A DNA stretch of 64,000 nt from Eutrigla gurnardus (Eukaryota > Chordata > Actinopteri > Perciformes > Triglidae), in NCBI GenBank assembly GCA_963514095.1, contig OY741279.1:5600541-5664540 (forward strand), read 5' to 3'. Numbering within the stretch: the first letter of the stretch is position 1; the number at the start of each line of letters is the position of its first letter. A program made the position numbers and the translations under genes. The notes under the pieces are model-generated. The model had not been told where the DNA came from. It did not search any database and was given only the letters and a program-made list of their open reading frames with translations. Of this stretch, positions 47,540 to 59,335 are shown piece after piece.

Positions 47540-48221
47540 CTACAAAAGAAGAAGCTCAGTCACACACACTTGTACCCATGTGACAATAAAAATGTTTTTT
47601 TTTTTTTTTTAATGGGAGCTAATGCTGTTTCATGTTTTGTTCTGCAACATTGACAATAAGAATACTCATGTTATAAGCAATACACATTTTGTTTAGAAAT
47701 ATATATATATATAAAAAATAGTATTCACTAATATGTATTCAAATTGACATTATTTGCTATCATGTTTATATATATTTAACTGAAGAAAATGCAAGGAACT
47801 GGATCAGCTAGCCTTTTTTTTCAGACTTCAAGAGTTATTTTCCTCTTGTTTATGCTGCATAATGTTAACATTACTATTTCCACATCAGTCAGAGGGAAAC
47901 ATTTAAATACTTTAATATCACCAATTTCAAAATAATGTGTTAAGTGTCCATTGTTTAAGTTATGATTTAATTTGAGTGTGCAAGTGATTGTTTTGACAGT
48001 GCCGTGTGTAATTACCCCTCATTACATATTCACTTCACTTTGAGGCAAAGTTGGCTGCTTCGTGTATTGAGAGGGTGACAAGAAACTAAAGGCCAACTAA
48101 AGCAAAGCAAGAGTTTGGAAATGTTTTTTTGTTTTTTTTTAATGAAGAAAAACTGAGAGCTGTTATTATAAATAATATGCATCTTTTTCTACCGCGCCGT
48201 CATTATGATTGGCTAAGCTAG

Positions 48222-49045
48222 CAAATCCGGGCTAGCATTAGCTTTAGGGGGTTTGCTAGCTAGCTAGCTAACCTTGGCTGGTGCGCTGGGTTGTAGCTTG
48301 CGGGCTAACGACCGTTAGCTGCCTCGCTGTGTGAGTACGAGCAGCATTGCCGCCGATCGTTGATAGTAAAGGGTCAAGGAGCTTGACACACACTTTGACA
48401 GCTAACTGGTTTAAGTAAACCACACAAAAAATATCAATTCGCGACGGTAGTTATTTCCCTAACACGTAGTCTTTGTTGCGACTGCCTCCTTGGCTATCGC
48501 TTTCTCTAATGTAGCTTTTCCATCATAAACGTTAGCTTATCAAACGCTCGTTTTGACCCAGACGTCCTCTCACACCATTAATATGAAGTATTCAAATCGG
48601 GTCTGTCTCTTTAAGGCCACCACCTCCCTTGCCTAAACAATGTATTAAGATGATATTGGGTTTTAATGGCAATTCTTAAACAGGCTAGTCACGATGCAGC
48701 GGCAGCAAGGCCCTCCGCCCGCGCCTCCCGTTACCCTTGTTGCGGATACGAGCAGGGGGGGACTCGGTTGCCTGGTGAACGAATGATCCCCATGTTTTAA
48801 TTCTTTCTCCCTCCCGGCCATCTTCCCCCCATTGCTCCTTCGCCATAACAACCACCATGGAGTCTCTCACCTCGGCCCCGTGTCCCCCTTTTCGTTTCTC
48901 TCTTCGCTGCTGCCGACTCTCGGTTCTCTGACTCCAAAATGGCGGTTTGAGGCGCCGAGCGAGTCTGTGAGCTTTGAGTCGGCAGCAACAGCAGAGAGGC
49001 GGCCACTTTCTGTTACTGAGAGAGCAGAGACACGACGCCATGGCG
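48222..49045 (-). promoter_or_regulatory. ino80: ino80 promoter region and non-coding first exon
   Basis: A CpG-rich segment (about 48690-49130) contains a donor CGAG/gtgaga with exon end at 48871 on the minus strand. A non-coding first exon of perhaps 100-170 bp is inferred upstream of it. No TATA box is obvious, as usual for a housekeeping gene. Within intron 1, 48222-48275 carries a GCTAGC-rich tract like those near chac1 and vps18. The transcription start is not determinable from sequence. Confidence 0.45.
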
Positions 49046-49350
49046 AGGGTACAGCAAAGGAGCAGGCATTTTAATCAATCCCAGAGACAGGGACGCTCGC
49101 TCGTCGACGTCTCAAGAGGACACGACTGTGGCGACACATCCCAGGGGTGTCTTTCTCTAATTCCCCGAGGTACACGTCACTCGTGTGTGTCGTTTTCGGC
49201 CGTATATGCACAACTAATACAAGCGCATCGATTAAATTCCGATGTTGATTAGTAGCGTCTGCTCACTGCGAAGATTACCGCGCTACGTCTGACGTCATCA
49301 GACGGGAACTCCGTTTTAGGTATGGTGAGGTGATTGGGATACCCACAGTA

Positions 49351-49434
49351 AAAAAAAATGTTATACTAATATATATATATATATATATATATTTTATATA
49401 ACATTTTTTTTTATATATATATATATATATATAT
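49351..49434. repeat. AT-rich inverted repeat between ino80 and vps18
   Basis: A 15-bp arm (AAAAAAAATGTTATA, 49351-49365) and its reverse complement (49397-49411) flank an (AT)n loop, followed by more (AT)n to 49434. It sits between the ino80 5' end and the vps18 3' end, both on the minus strand. Confidence 0.8.
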
Positions 49435-49773
49435 GGTATAATTTTATAAGTATACTTATGTATGTGTAAATGTATGAACATTCATTGTTTCTAAGGGTAT
49501 TTATTATGTGATACACAAAATGTTCATGAGGTAGGAATCAAAACAATGTTTGCCGTCATAGTAGAAACTTAAATCTCCTTAACCACAGCTTACACTGAAC
49601 CATAACTTACACGCTGCTTAAGTATTGTTTTGGTCCAAGTCCCATTTAAGCTCCCCGATGTGCTGATGTTTTTGTTTTCCTCCAGGGAGCTGCTTATGCC
49701 CTCCCAAGAAAACCGTCATGAAGGGTATAGATTTATCTCAGTCCAGATAATAGTTAAAATCATTTGTTAAATA

Positions 49774-50382
49774 TTTATTATATTTAAACAGCCAGAACAA
49801 TCAGTCCATCAGTGCTGACAAGCTTTAATGTGCCACAATTGAAATTTGCAAAACAGGGAATATTTATGCAATAACAGGGTGCTGATCTGCCCCACGTTCG
49901 CTGTAAGACGAAAACACAAAGCTTCAGAGTGGAGTGGTTGAACTGAGCTAAGGAGGCACAGATATTACCCAAGAGCAGGTTATGTTTCCAATAGACAAAA
50001 CTAGTGCATGACATAATGTAATTAATAGATGTATAGTGCAGTTATATCTGATTCTAGCCGGTCATTATAATCAAGGGTTAAGCACATTGTATGCACTTTA
50101 CAGCCCTGGCAATAGGTTTCATCACCACATCATCTTGTATCACGACGTCCACCGTTTACTAGATGCTCCCATACAAAGTGCAAAGATCAGCTTCAAATAC
50201 TGCCAACAATAGACATCTACTTGAGCAGAGAACAGCTGGAGATGATACAGTTTTCAACAGTAGGCACTACTAACAGGCGATCATGTCTGCGTCCACTGAA
50301 TGTGTCGCTGCTACCGATGGAGCAGCTCCACTGACGTATGAGATTGTTTGCTGTCCTGTCTTTTCACAGTGAGAGGAGGGCC
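49774..50382 (-). terminator. vps18: vps18 3' UTR and polyadenylation signal
   Basis: Below the vps18 stop (50383) the first strong minus-strand AATAAA reads as TTTATT at 49774-49779. The inferred 3' UTR is about 600 bp of AT-rich sequence with no ORF. Confidence 0.5.
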
Positions 50383-53300
50383 TCATAGCCAGCTGGATTT
50401 CTCCTCCTCAAATTTCTGTGGATCGATGAAAGGCTTGTCGATGGACTTGATCATCAGTTCGCCGCAGTACACGCACTCAGACGCAATGATGTCATCCATG
50501 TCGGATTTTATCTGCTCGCGGCTCGTGCACGCGCTGCCCTTTCCCAGGCTCGCGGTGTCTCCCTCGTCCTTTGGCGCCGGGCGGTGGCGAGACTTGGAGG
50601 ATTGCGTGGTCGCGGACAGCTTTTTCTGCAGCTCCTCCAGACGGCTCTGCTTATAAGCCGTGAGGTGAGGGGTTACTTCCTGCAAGGTGGAAACGGGGAA
50701 AAGGGACACATAGAAATTATATCCACATGCAAGGTTAAGGCATCTTTAAAATGTATCGTTTGAAGTAAGATTCAGACATGACACTGTTTAATAAGATAGT
50801 TCTAAGAGAACATTATGCGTGCATTGAAAAAGCCTTATGGAAGTCACCTGGAACAGGCAGTCATAGTGGAACATGTGTCCACATAGGAACAGATAGAACT
50901 GCCTGTTGAGCAATGGGAAGTCACAAGCGGCACACTTTTCTTGGGAATCCACGACGCCATATTTGTTCCTCATCTCCTGGATGTCTTCTCTGATGCGTTT
51001 GGCGCTCTCTGTGGCCTCCTCCATTTCCTGTTTCAGCTCCTCAATGTGCTGGTTGTACTCCTCCAGGGAGCTGCAGATGGCCTCCTGGGAAACCAGAATG
51101 GACAGAAGATAAACGACATTAATTTGAAGAAGCATGCTATATTTGCATGTTAACCATACACTGAGTATATTTTGAATCAATAATTAATGACTGAAATGGT
51201 ATTTAATACATGGTATCAATAGGGGATTGTGGGTGTCGCCCAGGATTACCTCCACCATCATTGGTTATGTGTATTTCTTATTAATACTAAAAACTAGAAA
51301 AATAAATACTTGGAATACTTTTGTGCAATATCAATAACCTAATAGCAATACCTCTGCTATTTTCTGTAGAGCTAATCTCGTTCTCATCAAGCTCACTTTA
51401 GATATAACCATCAAATAAATACTTAATATTAAAAAAACAGCGGTGACTTAAGGATACAGTGGATCGATTTTGAAATATGATGACGTGATAAGAGGGGTGG
51501 AAAGTCAAAAGCGTGAGGTGCATATATATTATCAATCATCAGAATTAAATCCTTCAAATATTTTAAATACACTGCTACAATAGGAGGCTATCAATGTACT
51601 TTCTTGCTAGCTTTGCTCGCATCACAGGGAGGAAATAGACCAGATGCCAAAACTCCTCGTCGAAAATCATAGTGCTACGCGACGCTTCCGCGCCCAGTGT
51701 GAACCCGGCATTACAGACCTTAAAGTGGTCGATGGTGACAAAGTCTGGGAAGAAGGGCAGGATGTCTTCGATCTTGAGCAGGTTGCAGCTGGACAGACAG
51801 TTCATGGCTTTTTTCACATCCTTCTCCTCCTGCACCACGTGCCGGGCGATCTTCAGCCAGAGCTTTTTCCTCAGCTCCTCGTCATCTTCAGGCAGGTCTG
51901 CACACGACTTAGCCAAGTCAACATCTACCTATGGAGGGTAAATCCATTTTTAAATAAGTCGCATTTAAGAAAGAAGATTCAAATACAGATTCCATAACGG
52001 CTGGATGGTGTTGGATATGTTTCGTAACTGAATAGTAGTTATTAACATGGAATACGTACTTGTAAAGCAAGATCCACTGCCTCCTCGTACAGTTCCATAA
52101 TCCTATAAACCAGGACACAGGCCTGGAGGTAGCCATTTTCGGCACACAGCCTGAGGGCGTACTTCAAGTCATAGTGGATCTCTGAGGCGTGTGTGCCGGC
52201 CTGCTCCAGATACCACAGCAGAGAGTCCGGCTTATACTTGGCGTAAAGCGACAGCAGGTAGTTATGGATGGCCTCCTCCGTCACCGTCAGCTCGTACACA
52301 CAGAACTCCATGTAGCGGATGGTTTCGCTGATCTGCTGCGTGCTGCCCATCTGGCTGTAGTTCATCAGAGCCGGGATGAGCTTCTTTGGGTCCAGCCGCT
52401 TGCCCATCTGAATCCACGCATCCACCACTTTTTTGGGAATGTGCTGCATGAGGACGGGCGAGAACTTGTAAAAAAGCTTTTGGTCGCAGTGCTTGGAGAG
52501 CACATCCAGAGCGGCGCTGTAGTCGTCGTGTTGGCAGTAGTGGGATATCACCCTCTCATAGTCCTGCATGACGACCGAGAAGTAAACCATGTCGTCCACG
52601 TTGCCGTGGCTCGCCAGCAGGTCGTAGATGGTGCTGCGGTTGTTGAACAGGCACTCCTTGTGCTTGGAGCTGCTGAGGAATTGGCGAAACTCCTCACGGG
52701 TCTCCTGGAAGATGACGCTGTTGCCGTCGCTCTCCAGCTGGCCGAGCCGGTTCAGGTAGAGCTCCGCTAGCCAGGTGACCAGCAAGGTGATCTGGGTTCT
52801 CTCGCTCTGTTTCAAATTGTTCAGTTTCTTCAGCAGGAACTCCTTCAGGGCTTCCTCTTGTTTAGCTTCGATGAACTTGAGCGCTATCTCTTCAAAGTAG
52901 TTCTGTGTCAGTGCGTAGCACTTGGCGCTCTCGAGGTATCGCTTGTTCTGGAAGCAGTGCTCCGCCTCCTTGGCCAGCACCATGTCCATGCACTCGGGGC
53001 GATCGCGGCAGTACTCCTTGGCCAGGTCAAACTTGGTCATGTTCATGTACATCTGCCAGACATCCCTGGCCTCGCGCTGGATGTGGTACCGGAAGACCGC
53101 CCGCTCGGTGTAGATCCACACCAACCCACCGACCGGGTCCTTGATCATCTTCTTAAGGGTGCCGAATTTATCTGGGAACACGTCCTCGTATACCACATGT
53201 CCATTCAGCGTGCAGATGGCCTTCACTCGGTCATGGAGCAGCAGCAGGAAGTGGAACTGCGTCAGCACAATGGAGATGGGCTTGTTGAGACTGAGGTCGA

Positions 53301-55358
53301 TGTCAGGGGTGTACTCCCATACCTAGTTCAATGGGAGGGAGAACATATGGAGGATAAGTATATTAAACATATAAATAGATTAGTTTAAGCTTCTGAAGAA
53401 CAAGACCTACTAAAAAGACATTTACCTGCACGTCACTCAGCAGAGAATCAAGCCTGACATAGTCCAGTTGACCATACAGAACCCCGTTACCCATCATCCA
53501 GGCGAACGCCTTGGGGGAGGTCCGGAGCTTCGAGGTGTAGAAGGTGATCTCGCTGTAGCCCATGTTGGCCGGGAACTCCTGGAAGCTGGGCAGCAGGTCT
53601 TGGTTCTGGCTGAAGATGGAGCTGAAGCCTTGCTGCTCCGAGCCCTCGGCCACCTTGCCCACAAACTGGAACAGGCGCTTGCGGGTGGTGGCGATGATGA
53701 AGTACTTGTTCTCCAGGCCCCGCTCCACCTCCAGGCAGCAGACTGGCGCAGGCCTCCCATCCTCCTCCAGGGAGTGGACCTGTCTCAGGGAGAGACCGCG
53801 TTACTGTTAGTTGCATTCCAAGAGCAAGGAATAAAATAACATATGTAGGTCAGGTTTTGCTTAGTAGTATGCTTAAGCTAAAACTACCCCCAGATACAAA
53901 ATATGCACAAAACATTGTTATGACAAAGTATTATCTGTGAAGGTTCACAGTCGTTCAAGAATCATGGAACACAAGTCGGTTAGAACTGAAGAAACCACCT
54001 GGATTAGAGGTGAAGCATCTTCAAAAAGCCTAAAGCAAGCCCACTTTCAGATATTGTTCTGGTAACAGTTGAAATTTCTTTGTAATAATAAACATAATAA
54101 ACACGGATGAACCACACGTGCTCCGACCTGTCTGAAGTACTGATCAGGATTGGTGTTGAACAGGCTGCCCTCGGTCGCAGAGATCTCGGCCTCGAAGATG
54201 ATGCCTTGACTGCTGCCGACCAGGATGGGTCCCGTGTTGGTCTCGTTGCCCAGCAGCTTGTTCCAGCCCACGCTTTCGATGAGGTGGCCTCTCCAGCGGG
54301 ACAGACTGCGCACCTTCTGCGTGTTCCTGTTGAGGTACAGACACTCACTGGTGCTCAGGCAGATCAGCAGATGGGAGCCTGCGGACGGGAAACACGGAGG
54401 AGGTTACCGCTTCTGTCATCGCCCTGCCACAGTAATCTTATACATAATGGAGGAGCATTTGATTTGAAGGCTCAAGGTGTTGCTGCGGTCTTATAGACAT
54501 TTTTATTTCTCGGCACGAAATATTGCCATGTTGTCGTATCTCATAAGTCCTGAAAAAATAGACTATATACACAATGGCTATAGATATACATTTAAAAAGC
54601 ATTAGGCAATCTGCATATTACAATATTATAGAAAGCAGAGGTGTGTCATAAAAATAAACAATATCCAAATGAGTAATTATGGCCTTTGGGCAATGTTTTC
54701 AAAGGAGAATCTGAATGTGTGTGTGTTTGTTTCCTCACCGGTGGGATCCAGGAAGAGTCTATGCACTTTACTGTCATCTTTCCTTCCTAATTCAATCTGA
54801 TTAGGCTGATCTGGTTTGGCCAAGTCGATCCTGTGCAGGGTAGTACATGAAACATTAATATGAACATCCTATAGCAGTTGTATTAACAGTGAATAATGAA
54901 TGAATCACAGCCAACACGTATTAACGTTGTGTTAAAGTGCTTGTGATAGTGTTATATTCACCTGAGTAGCGTGTCCTTCCCCAGACTCATGCACAGTTGA
55001 TTGTTGCACACTGCGAGGTGGTTTATCCTCTCGGGCGGTGTAAAATCGATCCTCTGCTTGTTGAATATCGGCTTCTCTTCCTCGAGTCTCACATTCACAA
55101 AGCCTAAAAACGTTGTGCAGCGTCATGTCAGTAAAACAGCTGAGTCGGCAAACGGGACTGCAATATTCAACCGTGTGCTCAAACAGCAATAATGTCGTGA
55201 TAGCGTCATCGTAGCTAATCGGAATGGAGCATCTCCGGAGAGGAGGGCGACCTACCTGAATGCGTTATCCCGATGTTGGCCGTTGACAAGCGGCTGTGCT
55301 GCTGCGCGCTGTGCCTGGTGTTTTGCGAGTCCTCGTACTCGTCAAGAATAGAAGCCAT
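50383..55358 (-). CDS. vps18: Vacuolar protein sorting 18, HOPS/CORVET core subunit
   Basis: Class C Vps tethering protein acting at endosomes and lysosomes; with Vps11, Vps16 and Vps33 it forms the core shared by CORVET and HOPS and drives Rab5/Rab7-dependent fusion. Exons 5'-3': 55358-55256, 55103-54962, 54830-54739, 54378-54128, 53779-53426, 53322-52060, 51928-51719, 51084-50848, 50679-50383, all in phase, giving 982 aa (human 973). The N-terminal half is the Pep3/Vps18 beta-propeller. The 1263-bp exon encodes the alpha-solenoid/clathrin-repeat part. A coiled coil (about 806-850) precedes a RING-H2 domain: C856, C859, C873, H875, H878, C881, then C953 and C956 after a long insertion. It ends SSWL, like the human protein. 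The start MASILDEYEDS is highly conserved. Divergent from rhov. Confidence 0.96.
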
Positions 55359-55469
55359 GGTTCAATGTATTTTTTTTCGTCCTCTTCCACTTTATTTTAG
55401 GACCTGTGAATGAAGTCTGTACATATAAAATCACTGGCGAACGAACAATCCTAAGGCGACATGGCTAAA

Positions 55470-55500
55470 CAGCTAGCTAGCTAGCTAACATAACTTGCAG
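55470..55500. repeat. (GCTA)n tract at the vps18 5' end
   Basis: About four TAGC/GCTA units just upstream of the vps18 start, ending in TAACATAAC. Similar tracts occur near the 5' ends of chac1 (13745-13757) and ino80 (48258-48272). Confidence 0.7.
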
Positions 55501-55794
55501 CCGTTAGCGGCGCACGAGCGTACTTCCTCTCTCCGCGTGCGCTTGGAATTCAGAAGCAACGTGTCGGGAATAAATATCTTGCGTTGCGGTTAACACAAGA
55601 ATATATGACATTTCAAATCATTCGTGCTAGCTGGGATTCAGACTATACACACACACGACAACACAGGGTGGAGGCGGATAGTCAGGTGACACGCGGAATC
55701 ATGTGACCACAATCGTGTGTAGTGTTCGGTTTCTGACGCCGGGGGGCGCAGTTTGACCAAACATAGAGGGAAGTTGTTTGTGATGAGATGCTGA

Positions 55795-56233
55795 GCATTT
55801 AGTTGCATAAAAATGTCATAAATCAAATACTTTTTCATGTATTAGAATTACTTTAGTGCAATATAATGTTTTATTATTGATTGTAAATTCTATGTTTTTA
55901 TTTCAATGTGTATAAACATGGCATTACAGATCCTTGCAATGCATTTAGTTGCATAAAAATATCATAAATTAAATACTTTTTCATGCATTAGTATTGTTTT
56001 AGTGCAATATTATGTTTTATTATTTATTGTAGATAATGTTTTTGTATTCCAATGTGTATAAACATGGCATTACAGATCCTTGCAATGCATTAAGTTGCAT
56101 ACAAATATCATAAACCAAATACTTTTTCATGCATTAGTATTGTTTTAGTGCAATATTATGTTTTATTATTGATTGTAAATTATGTTTTTTTTTTTATTTC
56201 AATGTGTATAAACATGGCATTACAGATCCTTGC
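55795..56233. repeat. 3 x 146-bp minisatellite between vps18 and rhov
   Basis: Three direct tandem copies starting at 55795, 55941 and 56087, each 146 bp apart. They begin GCATTTAGTTGCATA (third copy GCATTAAGTTGCATA) and end GGCATTACAGATCCTTGC. Copies 2 and 3 resemble each other more closely than copy 1. AT-rich, with no ORF. It lies in the divergent vps18-rhov promoter interval. Confidence 0.9.
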
Positions 56234-56281
56234 TATATCAGTGGCAAAAAAAAAATCGATCTTTTCTCGGTGGGAGTGTCT

Positions 56282-56343
56282 ATGCAAATCCCAACCTGTC
56301 TGAGCACAAACTTCCCCTAAAAACCCGTCCCGCCCCACACGTG
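56282..56343 (+). promoter_or_regulatory. rhov: rhov proximal promoter: octamer and E-box
   Basis: A perfect octamer ATGCAAAT (56282-56289, POU-factor site) and a palindromic E-box CACGTG (56338-56343) lie 130-190 bp before the rhov ATG. No TATA box is obvious. rhov is expressed in neural crest in vertebrates, so POU and bHLH input is plausible but inferred. Confidence 0.4.
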
Positions 56344-56364
56344 TGGACCGTCACTCAGAACTGG

Positions 56365-56391
56365 ATGGGGCAGCCGGGCGTCATTACGTGA
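56365..56391 (+). other. rhov: rhov leader uORF
   Basis: ATG at 56365 opens eight codons ending in TGA at 56389-56391, out of frame with rhov. The frame of rhov itself is open upstream to 56343 but without an ATG, so the annotated start is kept at 56472. Confidence 0.4.
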
Positions 56392-56471
56392 CAGACGAGT
56401 CTAGCAGACAGACTCTCAGCATTCAGTCTCGCCGGCGATCAGCGGGGAAGAGTCAGCGTTCAAAGTTTGAC

Positions 56472-57936
56472 ATGCCACCTCAAATGGATTACTTCTACCA
56501 CGAGTCCCGAGTCCCTTCCGCTTGCGGGCTGACCCGGGAGGATGAGCTGGAGCCCGGCGTCATCAGCTGTATGCTGGTCGGAGACGGAGCCGTCGGGAAG
56601 ACCAGTATGATCGTCAGCTACACCTCAAACGGATACCCGACAGAATACCAGCAGACCGGCTTCGACGTCTTCTCCGGTCAGTGATCACACCTGGATATAC
56701 ATTATTTATTTATGACAATAATCAATTAAAGATTTGTATTGTCAGACACAGAAGAAACAGTTCAAATAGTTCAGAAATTCTTATTTTGCAGTTTCCCTCC
56801 ACACAGATGGAAAATATTTCATAACGAAAGTTATAAAGTATATAAATATATGTTCAAAAGAACAATGTTTTTACAGTCCGTGCATTTTAGCAGCGATTTC
56901 TGTATAGAAATAGTGCAAATGTGAATATAATAAGTCACTAGTTTTATTAAGAGTATTGCATTCACTTGCATGAATGTCAGTGTTTTCTCTGACACCAGAT
57001 TATTTAAAGGGTTTTACTTAAGCTTGTTATTGTTTTGCATTTGTGTTTCATGTGTGTGATTTTGCTGTTTCTGTATTTGCAATAAGCTAATTATTCAAAT
57101 TGATAACTGACGGATTCATGTTGCTGGTTTTCAACAGGTCAGGTCCAAGTAGAAGGCGCTCCGGTTCGAGTTCAGCTTCTGGACACTGCTGGACAGGTAA
57201 GACAAGTCGACTGTTTGTTTATTATGTAGACAAATGCAACCATGTTAATTTTATTTGAGGAGGGGGGTTGTATTCCTAAATGTATTAACTTAAAATCCCC
57301 ATCATTAATATAGACTAATGTACTTTTTAATGTCAATTCCTTGCTTCATCCCACATGTGACTCAGTGAGGTGATTTCAGCCTCAGTTATTAACGTTTCCT
57401 CACACTTTAGTGAGTCACTCTTTCTCTCGTTTCTCCATCACATCTGCTCACAGTTTGATTGACGCTAACCTGTGCTTTTCCGTCTCCAGGAGGAGTTTGA
57501 TGAATTCAGGGCTCTGTCCTACGCCCACACGGACGTTTTCCTCCTGTGCTTCAGCATGGTCAACCCCACCTCCTTCCACAACATCACCAAGAAGTGGGTC
57601 CCCGAGATCCGGGCCCACAACCCGTCCTCGCCCATCGTCCTCGTCGGGACTCAGTCGGACCTGTTGCTGGACGTCAACGTCCTCATCAACCTGGACCGGT
57701 CTCACGTCAAGCCCATCCTGAGCCCCCGGGCCCGGAGCATGGCGGAGAAGATCAGGGCGGCGGACTACGTGGAGTGCTCGTCGCTCACGCAAAAGAACTT
57801 GAAGGAGGCGTTCGACGCGGCCATCTTCGCCGCCATAAAGAGCAAAACCCGCAAGTCCAAGAAGAGGAGGTTTTCAGACAGACGCACGAAAGCCTTCTCC
57901 AGGTGCAGCTGGAAGAAGTTCTTCTGCTTCATCTGA
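56472..57936 (+). CDS. rhov: Atypical Rho GTPase RhoV (Chp/Wrch-2)
   Basis: Membrane-bound Rho-family GTPase that signals to PAK kinases and is Wnt-responsive in neural crest. Exons 56472-56676, 57138-57196 and 57490-57936 join in phase to 236 aa, the same length as human RHOV. P-loop GDGAVGKT at 37-44, DTAGQE at 84-89, TQSD base-recognition motif at 142-145, a Rho insert after it, and SSLTQKN at about 190. The N-terminal extension (1-29) replaces the Pro-rich one of human. The C-terminus WKKFFCFI has a palmitoylation-type CFV-like end rather than a CAAX box; this and the vps18 neighbour favour rhov over rhou, whose tail reads CCFV. Intron positions match the Rho U/V group as far as I know it. 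Confidence 0.93.
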
Positions 57937-59335
57937 ACTCAAACAAAACTTGGACAAAACTTTCTAATTTATTGAAATCGTTCACTTGTTATGGTCACAG
58001 CTCTTGATCTGTGGCAGCCAAGCATCCTTCCCCGGGCTTGTTTGACTCTGGGATGCCAAATGGTGCGAGAACAGTGAGCATCGAGGAACTAACATCTGCA
58101 GCAGAGAGGATTGTGGGTCGCGCTCCAGCAGAGAGAGACCCGTGGACGGCAGTGTTGTTTACATTATATGCAGATGTGGAGTGTTCCAGGTCAACGGGAA
58201 GAGGGGGGGTGTGGGGGGGGAGGAACACATGTTACGCATTAAAAATCAAAGTGTGTTGTATTCTTTCATGTGCACCGGCGAGAGAGAGAGGAAGGGCAGT
58301 GGATTGAGACTTTGAAGGCACACATCAACATGCAGGCAGAGGAAGGCGCAGGCCGTCATGTAAATATGGCGGATTTGCATGGTGTGTCGCCGCCATGCAG
58401 CTGCAGGGAAACAGAACGTGACCTGTGGGGCTGGGTGTTTTTCAGCAAATGGGGACGTCGGACACTTCTTCTTCTCTGTTGTGTCCTTGCTGCGTCAGAC
58501 TATTTATATGCGAGTTCAGGTTTGCAAGCGTTGCTACCCGTGTGTGAACGCTCCCCCCTCTGGCTCTGTGTTTTTTTTCCCCCCCTCAACTTCAAGTAAA
58601 GTTTGATTGTAATCTGATTTTTAACATGCGTTGGAACTAATGTGTTTCCCGTGTCTTCACGGCACAGGAACTAGGTTGAAAAGCTCCTCTTCAAGGTGAA
58701 AGGATGCGTGGGAGTGGTAACCCCCCCCCCACCCCCCCACCCGTCTCCCATCAATCTGCATCTGTAAAAAGCGAGCACTGCAGGAGTCTTGACTTCCAAC
58801 CCCGCGGACCCTCCCACCTCCACCGTCGACCCCGGCATTTTTAATTCGCCTTCTCTTTTGTTTACAAGCTGAATACACTCCTTATCTCCTCAAAAGCCCC
58901 CGTGTGTACAGAGTTAGAGGCTAACAGCCTCTCCTTGAATCTAAGTGTGAGGTAATACACCCCCCCCCCCCCCCCCCCCACCTTAAAAAGCATTCTGTCT
59001 GTGATGTGTGTGCTAAAGAAAAGTCATACTTTGCACTCCAGTGTAATTATATCTGGTGAATACACAAGTTTCTCTCTTTATTATACTTCTTGTGGAAGTC
59101 AGTTTAATGTATGTGTTATTCTGTTTGTTAAAACAGGCCCATTTTTGTCATGTATATGAAATGTTATAAGGCATGGATTATCAATCGCATTAATGTACTC
59201 CACGTTATGATTTGTTACATTTTGTACCGCCGTCACTCCTTTTTTTTTTTTTTTTTACCATCTCCTCCTCTGACCTGCGTGTCTTCTCTTTACACGTGGG
59301 AGCGATGTGATGCAAATAAATGAAGTGGAAATTAT
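57937..59335 (+). terminator. rhov: rhov 3' UTR and polyadenylation signal
   Basis: No long ORF follows the stop. A consensus AATAAA stands at 59315-59320; a weaker ATTAAA at about 58237 could end a short form. The distal choice gives a 1.4-kb 3' UTR with poly-C runs at 58720-58740 and 58961-58979. Confidence 0.45.

Noticed and set aside
52189..53839. Plus-strand ORFs of 120-190 codons opposite vps18
   Set aside because: Antisense shadows of the long vps18 exons; the minus strand encodes recognisable Vps18 with conserved residues throughout.
56343..56471. 43-residue N-terminal extension of RhoV
   Set aside because: The frame is open but starts with GTG and holds no ATG before 56472. Starting at 56472 gives 236 aa, the family length.
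56472..57936. Assignment as rhou instead of rhov
   Set aside because: The FFCFI tail, protein length and vps18 neighbour fit rhov better.
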